Positions 1-13,649 of a DNA stretch of 64,000 bases are shown piece after piece. Source of the stretch: Apteryx mantelli (lineage: Eukaryota; Chordata; Aves; Apterygiformes; Apterygidae); the NCBI RefSeq assembly GCF_036417845.1, contig NC_089981.1:80703268-80767267 (forward strand), given 5' to 3'. Numbering within the stretch: position 1 is the stretch's first letter; each line of letters opens with the position of its first letter. A model generated the notes under the pieces. That model was not told where the DNA came from. It worked only from the letters and a program-made list of their open reading frames with translations, and did not search any database. The position numbers and the translations under genes are program-made.

Positions 1-2388
1 ATGATCTTTGCTGCATAGTAACATTCCATATTTTCAAATGTAAAAAAGAAATTAGATGCAGTCTTTTCATTTTACTCCCCATCACTGAATTTAAAGATGT
101 TTTTAGCCACAACTCTGCTTCATCACAGTGCAGAAGGCCCTTAATATTTCAAGGATTTATTCAGGCATATCTTTAATACAAAAGTAGAGGCTGAGGAAAA
201 GCCAGAGTAGTCTATACACAATGCACAATCTGTGTACATTCTGAAGCTGTACCTCTTCAAGAACTATTTATACACTCTTCAAACAAATCCCTTTATCCAG
301 CAATTCAAAATACTTTAGATCAGAAGTTTTATATTAGAATCAATACATTATATGCATATAAATACATTTATACCCTTGGTTGCTAAACAACCCAAATGGC
401 TGTGAGGATGTAACCTGAACTGGTTCTCCACTGGTTTGGACACCAAATTGTATTGGCAGCTGTTAACCAAAACAGTCACAGTAAAAAATAAAATAATTAA
501 AAAAAGATCTTTGCACAAGGTAAGTGTGCTACAGCATCCGGTAAGACTAGAAATAGTAGGTGACATCCTGGCCCCTTCAACAGGCCCAGGATTCCAACTC
601 TTATGAGATGCAACACACGGGGAACATTTTCTTCCTCTGCAGATGCCCATTCATGAAAAGTCTCAGCAGAACAAAAGCAAAAAAACCCAAAAAACAAAAA
701 CAAACCCACAAAGCAAAGCTTTTACAACTATAAGTTTTTCCATGAGACAGGTGCTGCAGCTTTCAAGAACAAAATAAAAGTTTTATAGTTTAAAATAAAA
801 GTGTGCAAGTGTGTAGTTTAGAAGACAAAAGCAAGGGTCAATATAGACCTCAGTTCAAGCTGAAACACAGTATCCCAACTGTCATATGGAAAAATAGTTC
901 TCACTGCAAATGTCATCTTCAGTTAATGAGTGTGCTTATAATATATTTATATACACACCCGCACATACACACAACCCCCCTCCTCCCCCAGTTCTTCAGT
1001 ACTATCTGCAGCATAATCATCAGCAACCATCGCGATGCTTCCAAAATACACGTAGGCCCCAGTCCTAACGCCACGTCCGAGCGGTCAGACCCCTGAGCTC
1101 TCACAGATACAGCTGCACGATGGTACTTAGTCATCAGTACTGACTCACCACATATAAATGAGTATTTCAGGAGTATTCAAAACAGTAAGCACTGGTGCAG
1201 TAAGAGTGTTCTCAACTTTGTTTCTTAAAGGATACAGAAATGCTGACTCTTCAGATATCCTCCAAAGGTGCTAGAAGTTTTAAGTTCAAAGCGTTTCTTT
1301 CTATAATGCCAGGTATACAAGTGTGTATCTTTTTAAATAATATTGCACATAAAAATCATCTTAAATTTTGTAGTGAAAGCAGGGTTGAAAGACAGTGTTT
1401 TCCAAAATGGATTAAAAAGCTACCTGTACACAGTAAGTTTTAATTTAAAGAATGCCAAGATTACTCAAAATCTAAGCACATAATACTGACAGAAAAATGT
1501 TAAATTGCACAACCTACATATAAATTACATTTGTAAATACTTAGTTTTTAAACATTGAATACCTTTGATTTCACAAATCAGCTAGGTCACTGTCAAAGAA
1601 TCAACTTAATGAGTTAGAAGTATTTTTCCCCAGAAAAAAAAAAATATAGAAACAAAAAGATTTGCAGTCTTAGACGAAGCACTGGAAAGAGTTAAAGCAT
1701 TTCAGCTCAGAGGTAGTGCTAAACACATCCAACTAGAAGTCCATTATATTTGAACTATGATGAAATAACATAGTAAAATGTAGAAAGACTATAAAATTTA
1801 CAAAAATAAATAGTTCTGAATGCTTTAGAAAATGCAAGAGACTTTGTTGACAAGTGTCTTGATCTGCTTTTCTGACCAAAAGAAAGCAAAATGTGTCTCA
1901 TTTTTAAAATATACCCATCTCTAGTAATGTGGCTGGATCCATGCAATCCAACTATGCAACTTGACATATGCCAACTTGGCATAGACTCTGATATTAAAAA
2001 TAAAGTGGAGGCTTTGTAAAAGACCATCTCATATGAATTTTGTTTTGCATGTAAATTCTTCTGACAAATTAAAAATTGCACATAAAAAAGTTTATTGAAA
2101 GAGGCATGAGGGGTGATACGGGTATGTGCCTATTGTTCCACATACACCCTGGAAGGAAAAAGATGATTGCACAGTTCTGATAAATAAATATTTCTTAAAA
2201 AAAAAAAAAAAGAAAAAAACCCTGCCACTTTTTGGTTTATAAGTTTTGGAAATATTTAGAAGATTCCCCTATAGACAAATTATTTTTAGGTTGTGTTTTA
2301 AGGAATTCTTTACAACTTTTCCAGTGGCTTTTATCCTTAAACCAACTGAAAGTGGCAGTCAGGAAAGTATCTTTGGGTAAAACAAGCA
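1..2388 (-). other. 3' UTR and downstream flank of the SERTA-domain gene
   Basis: This stretch follows the stop codon of the minus-strand SERTA gene. It is AT-rich, and no open frame in it resembles a known protein. A minus-strand AATAAA lies at 2091-2096, and another at 156-161 could serve a longer UTR form. A small CpG-dense block sits at 1028-1085, and a plus-strand AATAAA followed by about 15 A sits at 2183-2212. Where the transcript really ends is inferred only from these signals. Confidence 0.45.
2091..2096 (-). terminator. Candidate poly(A) signal of the SERTA gene
   Basis: Read on the minus strand this is the canonical AATAAA hexamer. It lies about 290 bases past the stop codon and would give a short 3' UTR. 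Related SERTAD genes often have much longer 3' UTRs, so the more distal AATAAA at 156-161 may also be used. Confidence 0.35.
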
Positions 2389-3237
2389 TCAGGATCCAAC
2401 AAGAATTTCCATGATGTGGTCCAATTCACTCAGATCTGTTCTACATATCTGAATGTTGCTTGCTGAAGAAGAATTACAAGATGGAAAGGTTTTCAATGGT
2501 TCTTCTGTAGCAACAGGTGGTGGTCTGGGTGGCATTAGTGGAGGGCAACAAAAGTCTGAATCATACATTGAAGTGTCAATATCTTCGAAAATGTCATCTA
2601 TTGCCAAATCCTTCAAGTAACTCGTTGAATTTGAAATCTCAAAGGAACCAAACACACATTCAGCTCCCTTCAAATCCTGTCTATCATCTTCTAGTTTTAG
2701 ACCGGTATTTTCTGGAAACTTTGGCTGGTCATCTCCAGTAGGAACCAGACAAGTAGGTGGGCTTATGTCTTCTACAAAGTCTAAATCCTTCAGAATAGAT
2801 GAAATAGCAGATGACATATCATCATCTGAAACTATCAGCAGGCTATTTTCAATGGGGTCTTCTACAGACCGCAAGTCACAACAGTAAGACTCTTGCTGAC
2901 TAATACCTGAAGGCAACTGAAGAGAAATTCCAGATGACTCCATCCCTGTGTAGCTGTGAGAACTAGGAGTAATGCCAGTGCAGACGTTAATTGGCTGACT
3001 ACTCTCTTGTCTCATTTCCTCTTGAATTTGCCGTACTGTGTTGGCTATGAGGACAGAACGATGCAAGTTCGGTTCCACCAGCATTTTGTAAGTCTGTAAC
3101 TTGGTGAGGCACATATTAAGCACCAACTGCCTCTTAAGTGGATACGGCAGATTTCGACTGGAATCAAAGGCACTAGAGAGACCAGCCACGTTCTCCTCAT
3201 AGTCACTCAGCTTGCGTTTTAGACCTCTCCCCAACAT
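2389..3237 (-). CDS. SERTA-domain transcriptional co-regulator, SERTAD1/2/3-CDCA4 family
   Basis: The product is 282 aa. It begins MLGRGLKRKL, the basic N-terminus typical of the family. A SERTA domain spans about residues 32-78, with VEPNLHRSVLIANTVRQIQ nearly identical to CDCA4. A leucine-rich acidic segment, SSAISSILKDLDFVEDI at about 132-148, resembles SERTAD1 and SERTAD3. The acidic FEDIDTSMYDSDF at about 207-219 resembles SERTAD1 and SERTAD2. The end, ELDHIMEILVGS, matches the family C-terminal motif. Family members are nuclear co-regulators linked to E2F/DP and PHD-bromodomain proteins. The frame stays open 13 codons further upstream, but a splice acceptor (pyrimidine tract plus CAG, AG at 3243-3242) leaves only GTTC before this ATG, so I start here. 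The gene lies in tandem with CDCA4 on the same strand. I cannot choose one orthologue name, so no symbol is given. Family membership is very secure. Confidence 0.93.
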   Translation of the reverse strand: MLGRGLKRKLSDYEENVAGLSSAFDSSRNLPYPLKRQLVLNMCLTKLQTYKMLVEPNLHRSVLIANTVRQIQEEMRQESSQPINVCTGITPSSHSYTGMESSGISLQLPSGISQQESYCCDLRSVEDPIENSLLIVSDDDMSSAISSILKDLDFVEDISPPTCLVPTGDDQPKFPENTGLKLEDDRQDLKGAECVFGSFEISNSTSYLKDLAIDDIFEDIDTSMYDSDFCCPPLMPPRPPPVATEEPLKTFPSCNSSSASNIQICRTDLSELDHIMEILVGS

Positions 3238-4531
3238 GAACCTGAAAGAGAAAAATTCTAAATTAACTGTGGACAAGACTATCGCTTCTTTTGCGAATTC
3301 TCAATACACACTTTGGAAAGTAGGTAGCATACAATGCACTGGTTAATTTAAACAGGTTCTAATGCTATAAAACAGTAAAAAGGCAAAATGGCAAAATGAA
3401 TCATACGCAAGATTTTGTTTTCATCAAGAAGATGCACTTTCTTGCCATATTATTTCACAGCAGAATTTTAGTGAGAAAACAAAATACAGTAACTAATTTT
3501 TAAAAGAAGCTTTATACTTCTAAGTTGATCTGTTTAAGGTCTACTTTTAACTCTACTAATAGAACATGAATTTAATTATTTAAAAACTATTAGGCTAGGT
3601 GTATTCTTTAGGCTCATTCTTTAAAATTAAATGGCTTGCAAGAAGTTTATTAAAGAGAAACATTTGTAAGTCCTATGTCCACATGAAATGAAAGTGTATA
3701 TTATGATTAAAACAACTGCACAGAATATTTCATCATTTTTGTTTTAAAATTAATTTACCAGGTACAGTAATTAAAATTTTAAAACTAGTTTCAACACCTG
3801 TTTTCACCTCATTGAAGTTTTACTGTCTTGCTCAATTTCTCTTGTGCAGAGATTATCTCTCTCCTTCTCTGATGACTTAAAGAATTGTTTAGCTGCAGTT
3901 GAACTGTCCAGCTACAGTAAGACTTGTCTTGTTCACCACATGCCCTCTGTATCCCACATAATTAGAAGATGGACTTTGAGACTAAGTCAAGACAGCAGTA
4001 GCTTTTACTGAGTACACTATTTACACTAATAAAAAATAGATAAACTTGCAAGCAATAAAAAATGGCTATTTGTTCATACAAAAGAAGGTTGCCTTCAGTT
4101 AAAGCACTTACAAGCAGAGGTGCACTATTTACATGCTCATGAAGTACACATTACTAATGGTATATCAGTAAATGCAAGTCAGCCTTTGGACTGCATAAAA
4201 TATACGTTCTTCACTATTAGCATTTACACTGTCATTTCAGAGATATAAATTCCTGAATGTTTACATTGACATAAGCAGACTAAAGAGTCAAAAAGCACAC
4301 GCTGGGGTGGGGGGGGGAGGGTAGTCAAGTTAGTTGCTTACATTACAATCAATTTTAATTGCTGCCCAAATTTCATGCCTACAACAGGCATTGAACCCAA
4401 CAGTGAAATATTGCAATTTACAGGTTTAAGAAAAACAAAAATAACACCTGTTTTTTCAGGAACATGAGCAGAATTACTCCCAACTTTCCCAACTCCCAGA
4501 AAACAAAAGACGAGAGTTATCTGATATAAAG

Positions 4532-4875
4532 ACTTTCTATTAGTTCAGCCTAACCATTGTCCCTGAGAAGATTACAGAGCATATCCTCCAGAGAGCCATT
4601 TCCAAGCTCATGAAAAAAGGGGTGACTGGGAACAGTTAGCACAGATTTACCAAGGGCAAATCACGCCCGACCAACCTGACAACTTTCTATGTAGTTCTGT
4701 GAATGAAGGGGAGCAGTGAATACTTGTCTTGACTTCAGCATGGCCATAAACAGAGACTCGCATAGTATCCTTATATTCGGTCCATAGCATACTAGTTTAC
4801 TTAAGCATACTATAAGGTGGGAGAAAATTTGGCTAGGCCACACGGCTCAAAGGATTATGATCACTGCTCATGGGC
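4532..4875 (+). mobile_element. Old, degenerate CR1 LINE fragment (reverse transcriptase region)
   Basis: The stretch can be aligned by eye with the intact CR1 copy at about 39800-40140. For example, TTTACCAAGGGCAAATCACG corresponds to the GFTKGKSC segment, followed by the CTTGACTTCAGCA (LDFSKA) segment and GGATTATGATCACTG near the end. Frames are broken by many substitutions and small indels, so it is a dead relic much older than the 39-41 kb copy. It lies on the strand opposite to its host gene. Confidence 0.8.
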
Positions 4876-5974
4876 AGAGGTTCACAATCTGCTACTGACT
4901 TAACACTGAGGACATCCAGCTGCAAACTAGCAAATGGAGTTTTTAAGGTGACCTATTCTGGTACATGGAAAAAAGAAAGAATTTAGTTGCTTTCAGTCAA
5001 CTTTTTTACTTTAGCATAGAAACAGGGATAGGTCTATAATACATGCTAATACAAAAGATTGTATGCACACCTAAAATACATGAGATCCAACCAAATACAT
5101 GCTTGGATACTGAGCAATCACCCATTCAAATTTAAACTGTTTTATTAGGGACAACTTCAGAGAACAGACCAGCTAACACTAAATAATCACTCGTACATAC
5201 ACAAAAAAGGAGTTATACTGTCAGCAGGAAGCACTGGTAAGATCTTGATTATATGCAGCATCTTGATGTGTCCATAGAATACAGAGATATCCCTCCCAAA
5301 CAAACAAACAAACAAAAAAAAGAAAGCAATCATAAATTAGACACCCAGTGGCAGATTAAGGGCAGATCCTTCATACACAATGATCCAGACCCCGCACACT
5401 GCAGAGGGCCTCCCAACTTCCTTTTCATGTGAGCACTGGATACTGCCAGCAATAGCTCAGCTGATTGTTGCAGCTGCCAGCTGCTAGCCTGTTGCTAGAC
5501 TTTTGGGGACAAGGAGATGGCAGAAGGATAAAGCCTCTTTTACTTTTGGGATTTCTCCAGATTTGCAGGAGGCACTGCAGGGCTCCATGGCTACATTCAT
5601 CTTCCTGGACTAGATTCTTAGAGAACTCCGACTTCTCTGAAGGAAAAGAAAGCAAGCGGCGCATACTTTTCAGTAAGACACACCAGAAAGACAGGAGACA
5701 AATTTAAGTTTAAGACATACCCAGCACTCAGTTTAGAACAGATAGAACCAGATAGTGTTGAGGACTCAACTGCAAACAAAGTCAGCAGAAATTATAATCG
5801 GGACATGAAGTTCAAGTACCATAAAAAATTACACAAAGTACCTGGTGGGGGGTGTGTGTGTGGGGGGGGAATGAAGTATCCCCAATCAAACTATCAACAA
5901 TATTACCAAAAACTGATAATTTTAGCTACAGTCTAAGGAAAACTTGAATTATGCTGGCCTTTAGAATAAACATA

Positions 5975-6013
5975 CTACTAAATATACCAACTACTAACTA
6001 CTAAATATACCAA
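5975..6013. repeat. 16-base direct repeat
   Basis: CTACTAAATATACCAA occurs at 5975-5990 and again at 5998-6013, an exact local duplication with a 23-base period inside the SERTA gene intron. I see no sign of function. Confidence 0.85.
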
Positions 6014-8125
6014 TGTCATCTAAATAGTGTCTGCAAATCATAGAATTCACAATAAAATTATTGATTATCCTTTCTAAGCAGTGTTTAAATGTTGTGTACT
6101 ACCTAAGGCATGACCCCATATGCTTACTATAAAAAATATACATCAAAACAGGTTCCCTAAGCACCATTCTTTCCACGCACTGCACACTATGATTCAGCCC
6201 CCCACTAACATAATTAAAGCAAATAATAATTAAATCAAAATTCATACTTACAAGGGAGCTAAATTAAGACCATACAGAGAACAACAATTCTCACACTGCA
6301 TAAATTCAGAATGTTTGATTTTGCCACTTCATTACTTTTCAATATAACTTTTAAAAATACACTTACGCTTTGTTATACACACAGGAAATACCAGGCTTTT
6401 ATCCATTTGAATATGAACAATGTCAATTGCTAGTATCTCAAAAGACGTGCTGGTATTTAAATTCTGTAAGCAAGCTTAAAGGGGAAAAAGGATGTGAGGA
6501 CACATACTTTGACCAAAAAACCCCCACCACATTTAAAATTAGATGTTTAACTTTTAAATTCACATTGTAGTCCAATTAGACTAAATATTTCATGTTCATA
6601 TACAGACATCCTCCCTTTTTCCCCCCAAACTTGCTTAATAAAAAAATTGTCCCAGAGCATTCTAGAAATATGTAACAAGGTTTCAGTGTGACACCTTTCT
6701 GAACTACAAAGTTTAAGAAACCTTATTTGCTCCAACTTCAAATGTTTCTACTTAACAGATTCCCCACGGTCTAATTTTTTTAAAACAAAACATTTGTTGG
6801 TATTTGAAGGATCCTGAATTCTGCCTGTTTAGTGTGATTTTTGCCTAATTGCAAGGATCCTTAAGTCTCCCAGTAGGAAACAATGATTTCAGACATTATA
6901 GAAAAAAATTTTGGAAAGAGATTTGGTACCAGAGTATCACTGCTACAGTGGATTTAAAAATGACTAGTGTCATGGTTGCTACAGGAGACATTAAATTTCA
7001 GTTCTGTGTCAAACACTCTCAGCTGCTGACCTACAAAAGATACAAAGCCCCTTTGTTACCAGCTAATCTACATTTTATCAGGCCTTTTGCTTTATTTTCT
7101 AGTGTAAGAATTTTTGACAGGGTCATATCCTTAACAAGCTACTCCATATTTCCCAAGTAACTTGCCCTTTGTGTGTATAAAAAAACCCCACCAAACCCAA
7201 AATTCACAGCCAATCAAATGCTCTTTTTTTGATCATGTTAATTTAGAATACAAGATACTGATCATACTGTTTAATTATGCAGTGTTTCCCACGCTTCAGT
7301 TTTTGGTACTAATGAAAACAAAAATCAAAACATACACACACACACAAATCCATATTTCCATACCGAAATAATTCTGTATTGCCACTGCTGTACAGTTGTC
7401 GGTCCATTCAGTCAGCTGACAGAACTGCACAACCAGCTCAGAGAAGCACAGTTGGACTTACTAAAATACAAGGAGTGTCTAGAAAGTGTACTCTTTTTGC
7501 TCCAGGCTAATTCCAGGAATTTGCCCAGATCTCAAAAAATTGGATCAGTAACAGGATTTTGGAATATGCCATTCTGATAACTCTGTAATTTGTAAATAAG
7601 TAAAATGAATAAAAATTAAAGTTTATGCCAACTTCAGATGCGTGGTATACATGTATCTCTTTAATAATAAAAAAAGGCAAGGTGCAAGCTACACTTCTCT
7701 TGAATTTAAACAAAAAGTTCAGTGACCAAATTAAAAAAAAAAAAAGCTCCTCTATTTAGAATCTTTTGTCATGAAAAAAAACAAGAACAATGAGGAACAC
7801 CACATCTCAGTATTTTTTTCTGGCATTCTCTCATCTCCTCTTGTTGTATTAACACAAACCTAGTTACAGGCCATTTATGGTAGAAGTTTTTTTAATGCTT
7901 TATTATTTTTTGTATGTGGAAAAAGGGAAGCAAAGTGAACTCCTAACGTTTAGGAGTGTCAAACTCTCCATCCATGTCTCTGAAATATAAAGGAGCCTAA
8001 ACTTAGAAATTCTGCCCTGACAGCATGCTTCGCAGTTCCTTTCAGTTCCATGGAGGACATTTCATAGCAACTTCTCCCTGCTAAGCTGGGAAGAAGCATC
8101 CATGCTCTGTAATCCTAGACTGTAT

Positions 8126-8145
8126 CCAAGTTTGAAAAAACTTGG
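8126..8145. repeat. Perfect 8-bp hairpin with GAAA loop
   Basis: CCAAGTTT and AAACTTGG flank the four bases GAAA. As RNA this would be an 8-bp stem closed by a GNRA-type tetraloop. It lies in the SERTA gene intron and is short enough to arise by chance. Confidence 0.7.
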
Positions 8146-11100
8146 AGGGAAGAGGCATGTCACTGGTTGGAAAATCAGCACAGAATACCAAACAAACAGG
8201 CCTCGTCAGAGCTTGCAGCTACTCAGAAGCAACATTCCAGGCTACCAAGAAACATTCACATTGCGAAGTGTTGCGGACAATACAGGACTCGTGCCACCAT
8301 TTCAGAGGAAAAACACAGCTCCATCTGTCACAGGGTCTGATACTGCAGCACAGCTGCCACTGACACATGGTTAGGAAGTGCAGCTGGAAATGGTCACAAA
8401 GAAGAAAGCAGCAAGTGAAAACCCGTAATTACTTCTATTTGGGCAAACTGCTTACTAATTTCCTCTTCCTCACCTTTTACAAAATGTTTCAAGAGCAGGA
8501 CAAAATGCTTATAACTCAGAACTGCATAGAGCTTCATTTTCAGTATAGAAAAGTTTCAGAAACACAAGCATAGAAAGCATGACTGGCACAGTTAAGCAGT
8601 CTGAACATGTACTTTTCATGCACAAAACAAGCACCACAGCCAACTACACAAGAGTTATTCATCGACCATTAAAGACTACATTTAAATGGCAAGATCACCA
8701 ATAAAGTACTTGGCCGCACTATGTACAGGAGGTCAAAATCATATGATCAATAGTGGTCTCTTCTGGCTTTACTTTTTAGGATATTATTAAATTCAGGCTT
8801 GCTTGACTCTTTTCATAAAGGCACAGTGTCTAAGACTGTCTCAGGTGATAAATATGACTGTTTATCATCAGACAGGATGCCAGATTTGAATAGATACAAG
8901 CATCTCGTGAGTGAAAGCTGCCTGTCCAGTTTTCAGTAATGCAACTGTATTAACATTGAAATCAGAGATACCTTGCTATCATAATTTGACTAATTTCCTT
9001 TCAGAGTCTCCTAGGGCTCATAACTGTATAAAGTACATAACAGATAAGACAGCTAGAAGTCTCTTTGGATTGTAGACTTGTGTTACTGACTGACAAGCTA
9101 ATTCATAACTTGATTTCCTTAATGTATACTACATGGTATTTAATGATAATCTTTCCCCTCACCCTCAAAGGATCAGCACAGGCAACATATTGGGCAACAA
9201 GACTTCATTAATGATTTTAATTAAATGGTGGACTGAGTCTTGATTAGTACTCCAAGTATAAAAAGCTGCACAGGAAAAAGGTAAAGCTAAAGTTATGGGT
9301 AACAGACACAGTTATAAATCCTTTCTTCCCATCCGGACTTAACACTGATCACTTAAACATGACTTACGTAAACACAGTAAGCTGTCAACAGACTACACAG
9401 AACAGTGTATTTGATCTGGTGTCCTCAGCAAATGTTCGAGATTCCCATAACATCACATCTTGGCTGTTAGTAAAAATTAAAAGGAAGTGAGGGAAGGAGA
9501 ATTAAACACATAAAAAGATACCAGAGTAAAAAGCAACCCAGATCTAAACACATTCTAAAATATAGAAAAATGGAATTAAATTTTTCTCCCCGCCTCCTGC
9601 CCCCAATTTAGCGAAGATGAGTAACTGTTTGAGAAGGCACATGTGGCTATAAGTGTGCATATAGGGAGGAGTTCAGTCCTATCAGCTTACTCCCACACCT
9701 AAGCTCCTCCATAACAACTTCTTTACAGGAGTCAGAAATGACCAGGAAATAGCTGCTCATTAATGTTAGCTTTTTGGTCACCAAATCCTGACATATAATG
9801 CACATAAGTGTCTCTCTTACTACTAACGCAACTGGAACACAGAAGCAAGACATGCTAATATTTAGATTAAAAAAACCCCCACCCAAACCAAAAACCCCAC
9901 ATACCTAAGGATAACATCCTTTCCCACATTCTGAAAGTAAAAATAAGCTGAAGAATACTCATTAATTAAGTAGAGGAAATGAATGAGGATAAAACTAACC
10001 TTAGCATAGAATAAAGTTTGGAATTCACAACCTTCCCACTGTCATTTCACTATTTGCGGAAACAGAGAACAAATACATACCCTACAGTAATACTTTAGGG
10101 CTGAATTGATGTTTACAAAGCACTTAAGAGCAAGTTTTACCTCCATTTAAAAGTTATGTGGGAAAATAATCGACTACTCTTACCATGTCTAATTGGATCT
10201 GGAAACATCCTGCACATAAGCCACTTTAGAAAACCCCCTACCCCCTTTTTATTTTATGAAGTATTGGTAATAACTTTGTTTTACAGACTACCGCAGTTGT
10301 GGTAAGTTTCAAAGCACAACATTTCACTCTGGACAAGAAGCCCCTCTGTTAGGAGGTCTACTTTCCACAGGCGAAAACAAGCTGCTCTGGGCCATTTACA
10401 ACAGTAAATGAAGTATATTCTTACAGCTGATATCTGTCACTAGAAGCTTATATAGGAAAAGGTGCTGAGTAACACAGCCAAGAAAAAAAAAAAAGGATCC
10501 TTTAAAAAGCTCTGTCACTCCTCTCCTTCATCGCCCCCTCTACTTGGATATGGTTGACATTTGCAAAAAAAAGCCAACAGGTTATGTTTTTAATGCAAGT
10601 GTGTTTAGCAGATATTTTTCAGGAATTTGCAGTAGATGTCTTTAGCAGAAAGAAGGACCTGGAATCACTTAAACTACTTTTAAGGAAGAACAGCATTGAG
10701 CAAAAGCAAACACATGACCAAAAGTTACAAAGTCTAGAAACTCTTATAGTAAAACTGAACTGTAATTAAATTAGAACATAAAAAAAACGAACCCCAGAAC
10801 AAGAATCCAACAACCATGGTTCCACCTAAGTAAAATCTCCTTGGAGTGACAGTGACTATCCAAACATGAATTACGTACATAAGATATGGTTTTATAAAGC
10901 ATACAAGTAGTTACCCTTAAAATATGAGAAGGAGTCCAGGCAGGAAGATTCCAGATTTTGCATAAAGTGTGGTCATCCAAGACTCTTGAACTATTCAAGA
11001 GTCCAAGCCATCCACCGAGGTAGGATGAACAGACTTGGGGGAAAAAAATTAGAAGAATATTTCATTACTATGAGATTTCTTTAGGAACAGTATTCAGCAC

Positions 11101-13649
11101 ACAGCCCAATACAACTTACTAAATGATTAGTGCTAAATCCTATTAAAACAGTTATACTGAAATAAGAAAAACTGAAGTTCATAAATGCAATGAAATAAGA
11201 TGATGTAATAATTCTACCTATGAACATGTGAAAGGTGGAAATTATTGTTCATGAACAAACACTAGAGAAGGGAACACTGATCCTCCAATTGTAAGCTTTA
11301 GCATAAGAATTTGCATCAATACTTCTTCCAGTTACTATACACCAATTTACACTTATAATCATCTCAGAAATTACGCATCAGGAGAGCCAATACCATAAAC
11401 TGTAAAGAAACACATTTCAAAGTAATCCCCCAATAATTACAGAATGCAAAAGGAGTTCAACTTTTAGACTTGGACTTTTATGAAAAAATATTCCCAAGTG
11501 CTCCCTAACTTTCCTCATTTTCATCAACACACACAAAATCACTATGAAAAGATAGCAGGCATGATGCCTTATGATTGCATATAATATTCAATGTAGTATC
11601 ACTTTCATCAGAACCCTGATAAAGCAACATCTGCAGTTTGCCAACAGCTACACAGATTAAATCATGGATTAGATCAAGGTGTTGGAAACCCAAGGATACC
11701 CAAAAAGGTTGAAATGACAGTAAACTGTAGGATCGGTTAGGAGATACAGAAAGAATTGTGATCCATACTCTTGAGGTCTCAGCTCCACCTGGAGAATGTA
11801 TGTTTTTTAATTCCAAGAATTAAAGCCCTTAAACAGCCTAACAGCCTACCTTCTGGACTGTGTATTACATTTGTGTCTATACAATACACATACATGCACA
11901 TACACACCCCTTGCTACTGCAGTCCTATTACCTTACCGATTCAACACAAGAGCAAAGATCAGTAGTACACAGATGCATTCCTTCATGATCAAGAATTAAG
12001 AATTTTTAAGTTATTTTTAAAATAACACACGATAAAAGCCAGTCTTATATTTAGAGAGATGGAGAAATAAATGAATACAGTTCATTTAACATAGTAACTC
12101 ACAGCCTGATGCTAGCAAAAGGCTCCTCTGTTTATAGAATCTTGGAACAGAAGAGCAATAACGCAGCATTAAAATGCCCATGACCTAATAATGCCAAATC
12201 TAACCCACAGTAATATAACTACAGTAATATCTTCCTCCTCCTTCTAGAAGCTGGCTTCTTTCCTAGCATAAGAAGATCCATGCCATTTGTGATTTAAAAA
12301 AATAAAATAAAAATGACTAGACAAATGAAGATTTACAACCTTTTTTGTTTTAAAACACCAAGACTTTAAAAGTGCACTGTTGAGGCTTATTAAAGTGCAC
12401 TTGTTAAGTTATGCTGGGAGGAGTACATCTATAGCATTTTCTATATAATATAAAAGAACAAATATTTGGAGTATGAAGTATACTTAGTATTAAAAAAATG
12501 CTAAAAAAGCTAACAAACACACTGAAACATTAAAAAGTTTTAGATTCCAGTACCGAGGGAAAAAAAAAAAAGCCAAAAGTCATAAAAAAAAAAATCCTGT
12601 ATATTGTATTTTAAAAGTCTGAGCTCTTGCTAGAGAAAGTTGAAATTCAAGGAGTTTCTGAATTAGATTAGTTTATTATATACTTTAAGGGACTACTACA
12701 AAATTGCTGGGGTTATGCTTTTTTCCCTATGAGATTTCACACTGAGATGAGTGACAATAGGAAGTACAGAGGTGCAGTTACTAGGTTTCATTTTTATAAT
12801 CAGCTTTTTTTAAAAAATTATACTAGACACATAGTTGCTGTGAATGAGGATGAATTACATGTGCAGCAGAAAAAAATATGGTTTTTTTCCCTTTCTTCTA
12901 TTGTTTTCCCCTTGCAATTTTCTACTGTGTGTTTATGGGTCACTTTAGAAATCAGACACGGTATTCATTTCAACGTTCATGGTATTTTCTGTATTGCGGT
13001 TAACTTAAGAACTGCTTAAACTGAAGGACCTTGGCTGAATCAAAAAATAAAGAAGAAAACTACTGCACAGGGCTCCTACCTACGGTTTTGGAAATAAACT
13101 GCTCCAACACAGCTCGAAAAATTCCAGGCCTATCTAGGGCAGAAGTTATTACCTGCATCTATTAATGAGGTGAATTTAGGATACACATACAAAAGACTAG
13201 GCTTATGCTTCAGCCTTACCCGTTTACTAGTAATCCAGACAAACATACGCACTTACTGAGGCAAACAAGAACAGCAGTTATTAAAAACGTGAACTGCAGC
13301 AAACACACAAGACCACTCGCTATTAAGAGGCAGCAATCACGCGTAACAGAATTAAAAAGCAGCAATTCCGAGAAAGTCTCTCTTTCCTGCCACCCTGCCT
13401 ACAGCTCCTATTCCGGGTGCACAAGTCCTACTAAAGCCCAAAGGAGCCTGCCACCATTTGGCCTTTGTGGAAGGAGACTAGTTGGTACTTCCTGCGAGCG
13501 GCTGCCTGCACCTCCCCCCGCAGCAATGGGCAGCAGTAACCAGAGACAACCTTGGGCTTCCTGAGCTGCGAAAAGTTACACTCCTCCCCCTTCCTCCTCC
13601 CCGGCTTACCAGAGACCCCGGCCAAGCTAATTATAACTGCGCTAACAAC

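Noticed and set aside
3238-3276. Upstream extension of the SERTA frame by 13 codons (MSTVNLEFFSFRF)
   Set aside because: These codons cover a pyrimidine tract and splice acceptor, and family proteins begin at the MLGRGLKRK type of start.
12363-12410. Twice-occurring AAAGTGCACT near 12370 and 12395
   Set aside because: Short AT-flanked direct repeats in an intron. The resemblance to a microRNA seed is too short to mean anything.
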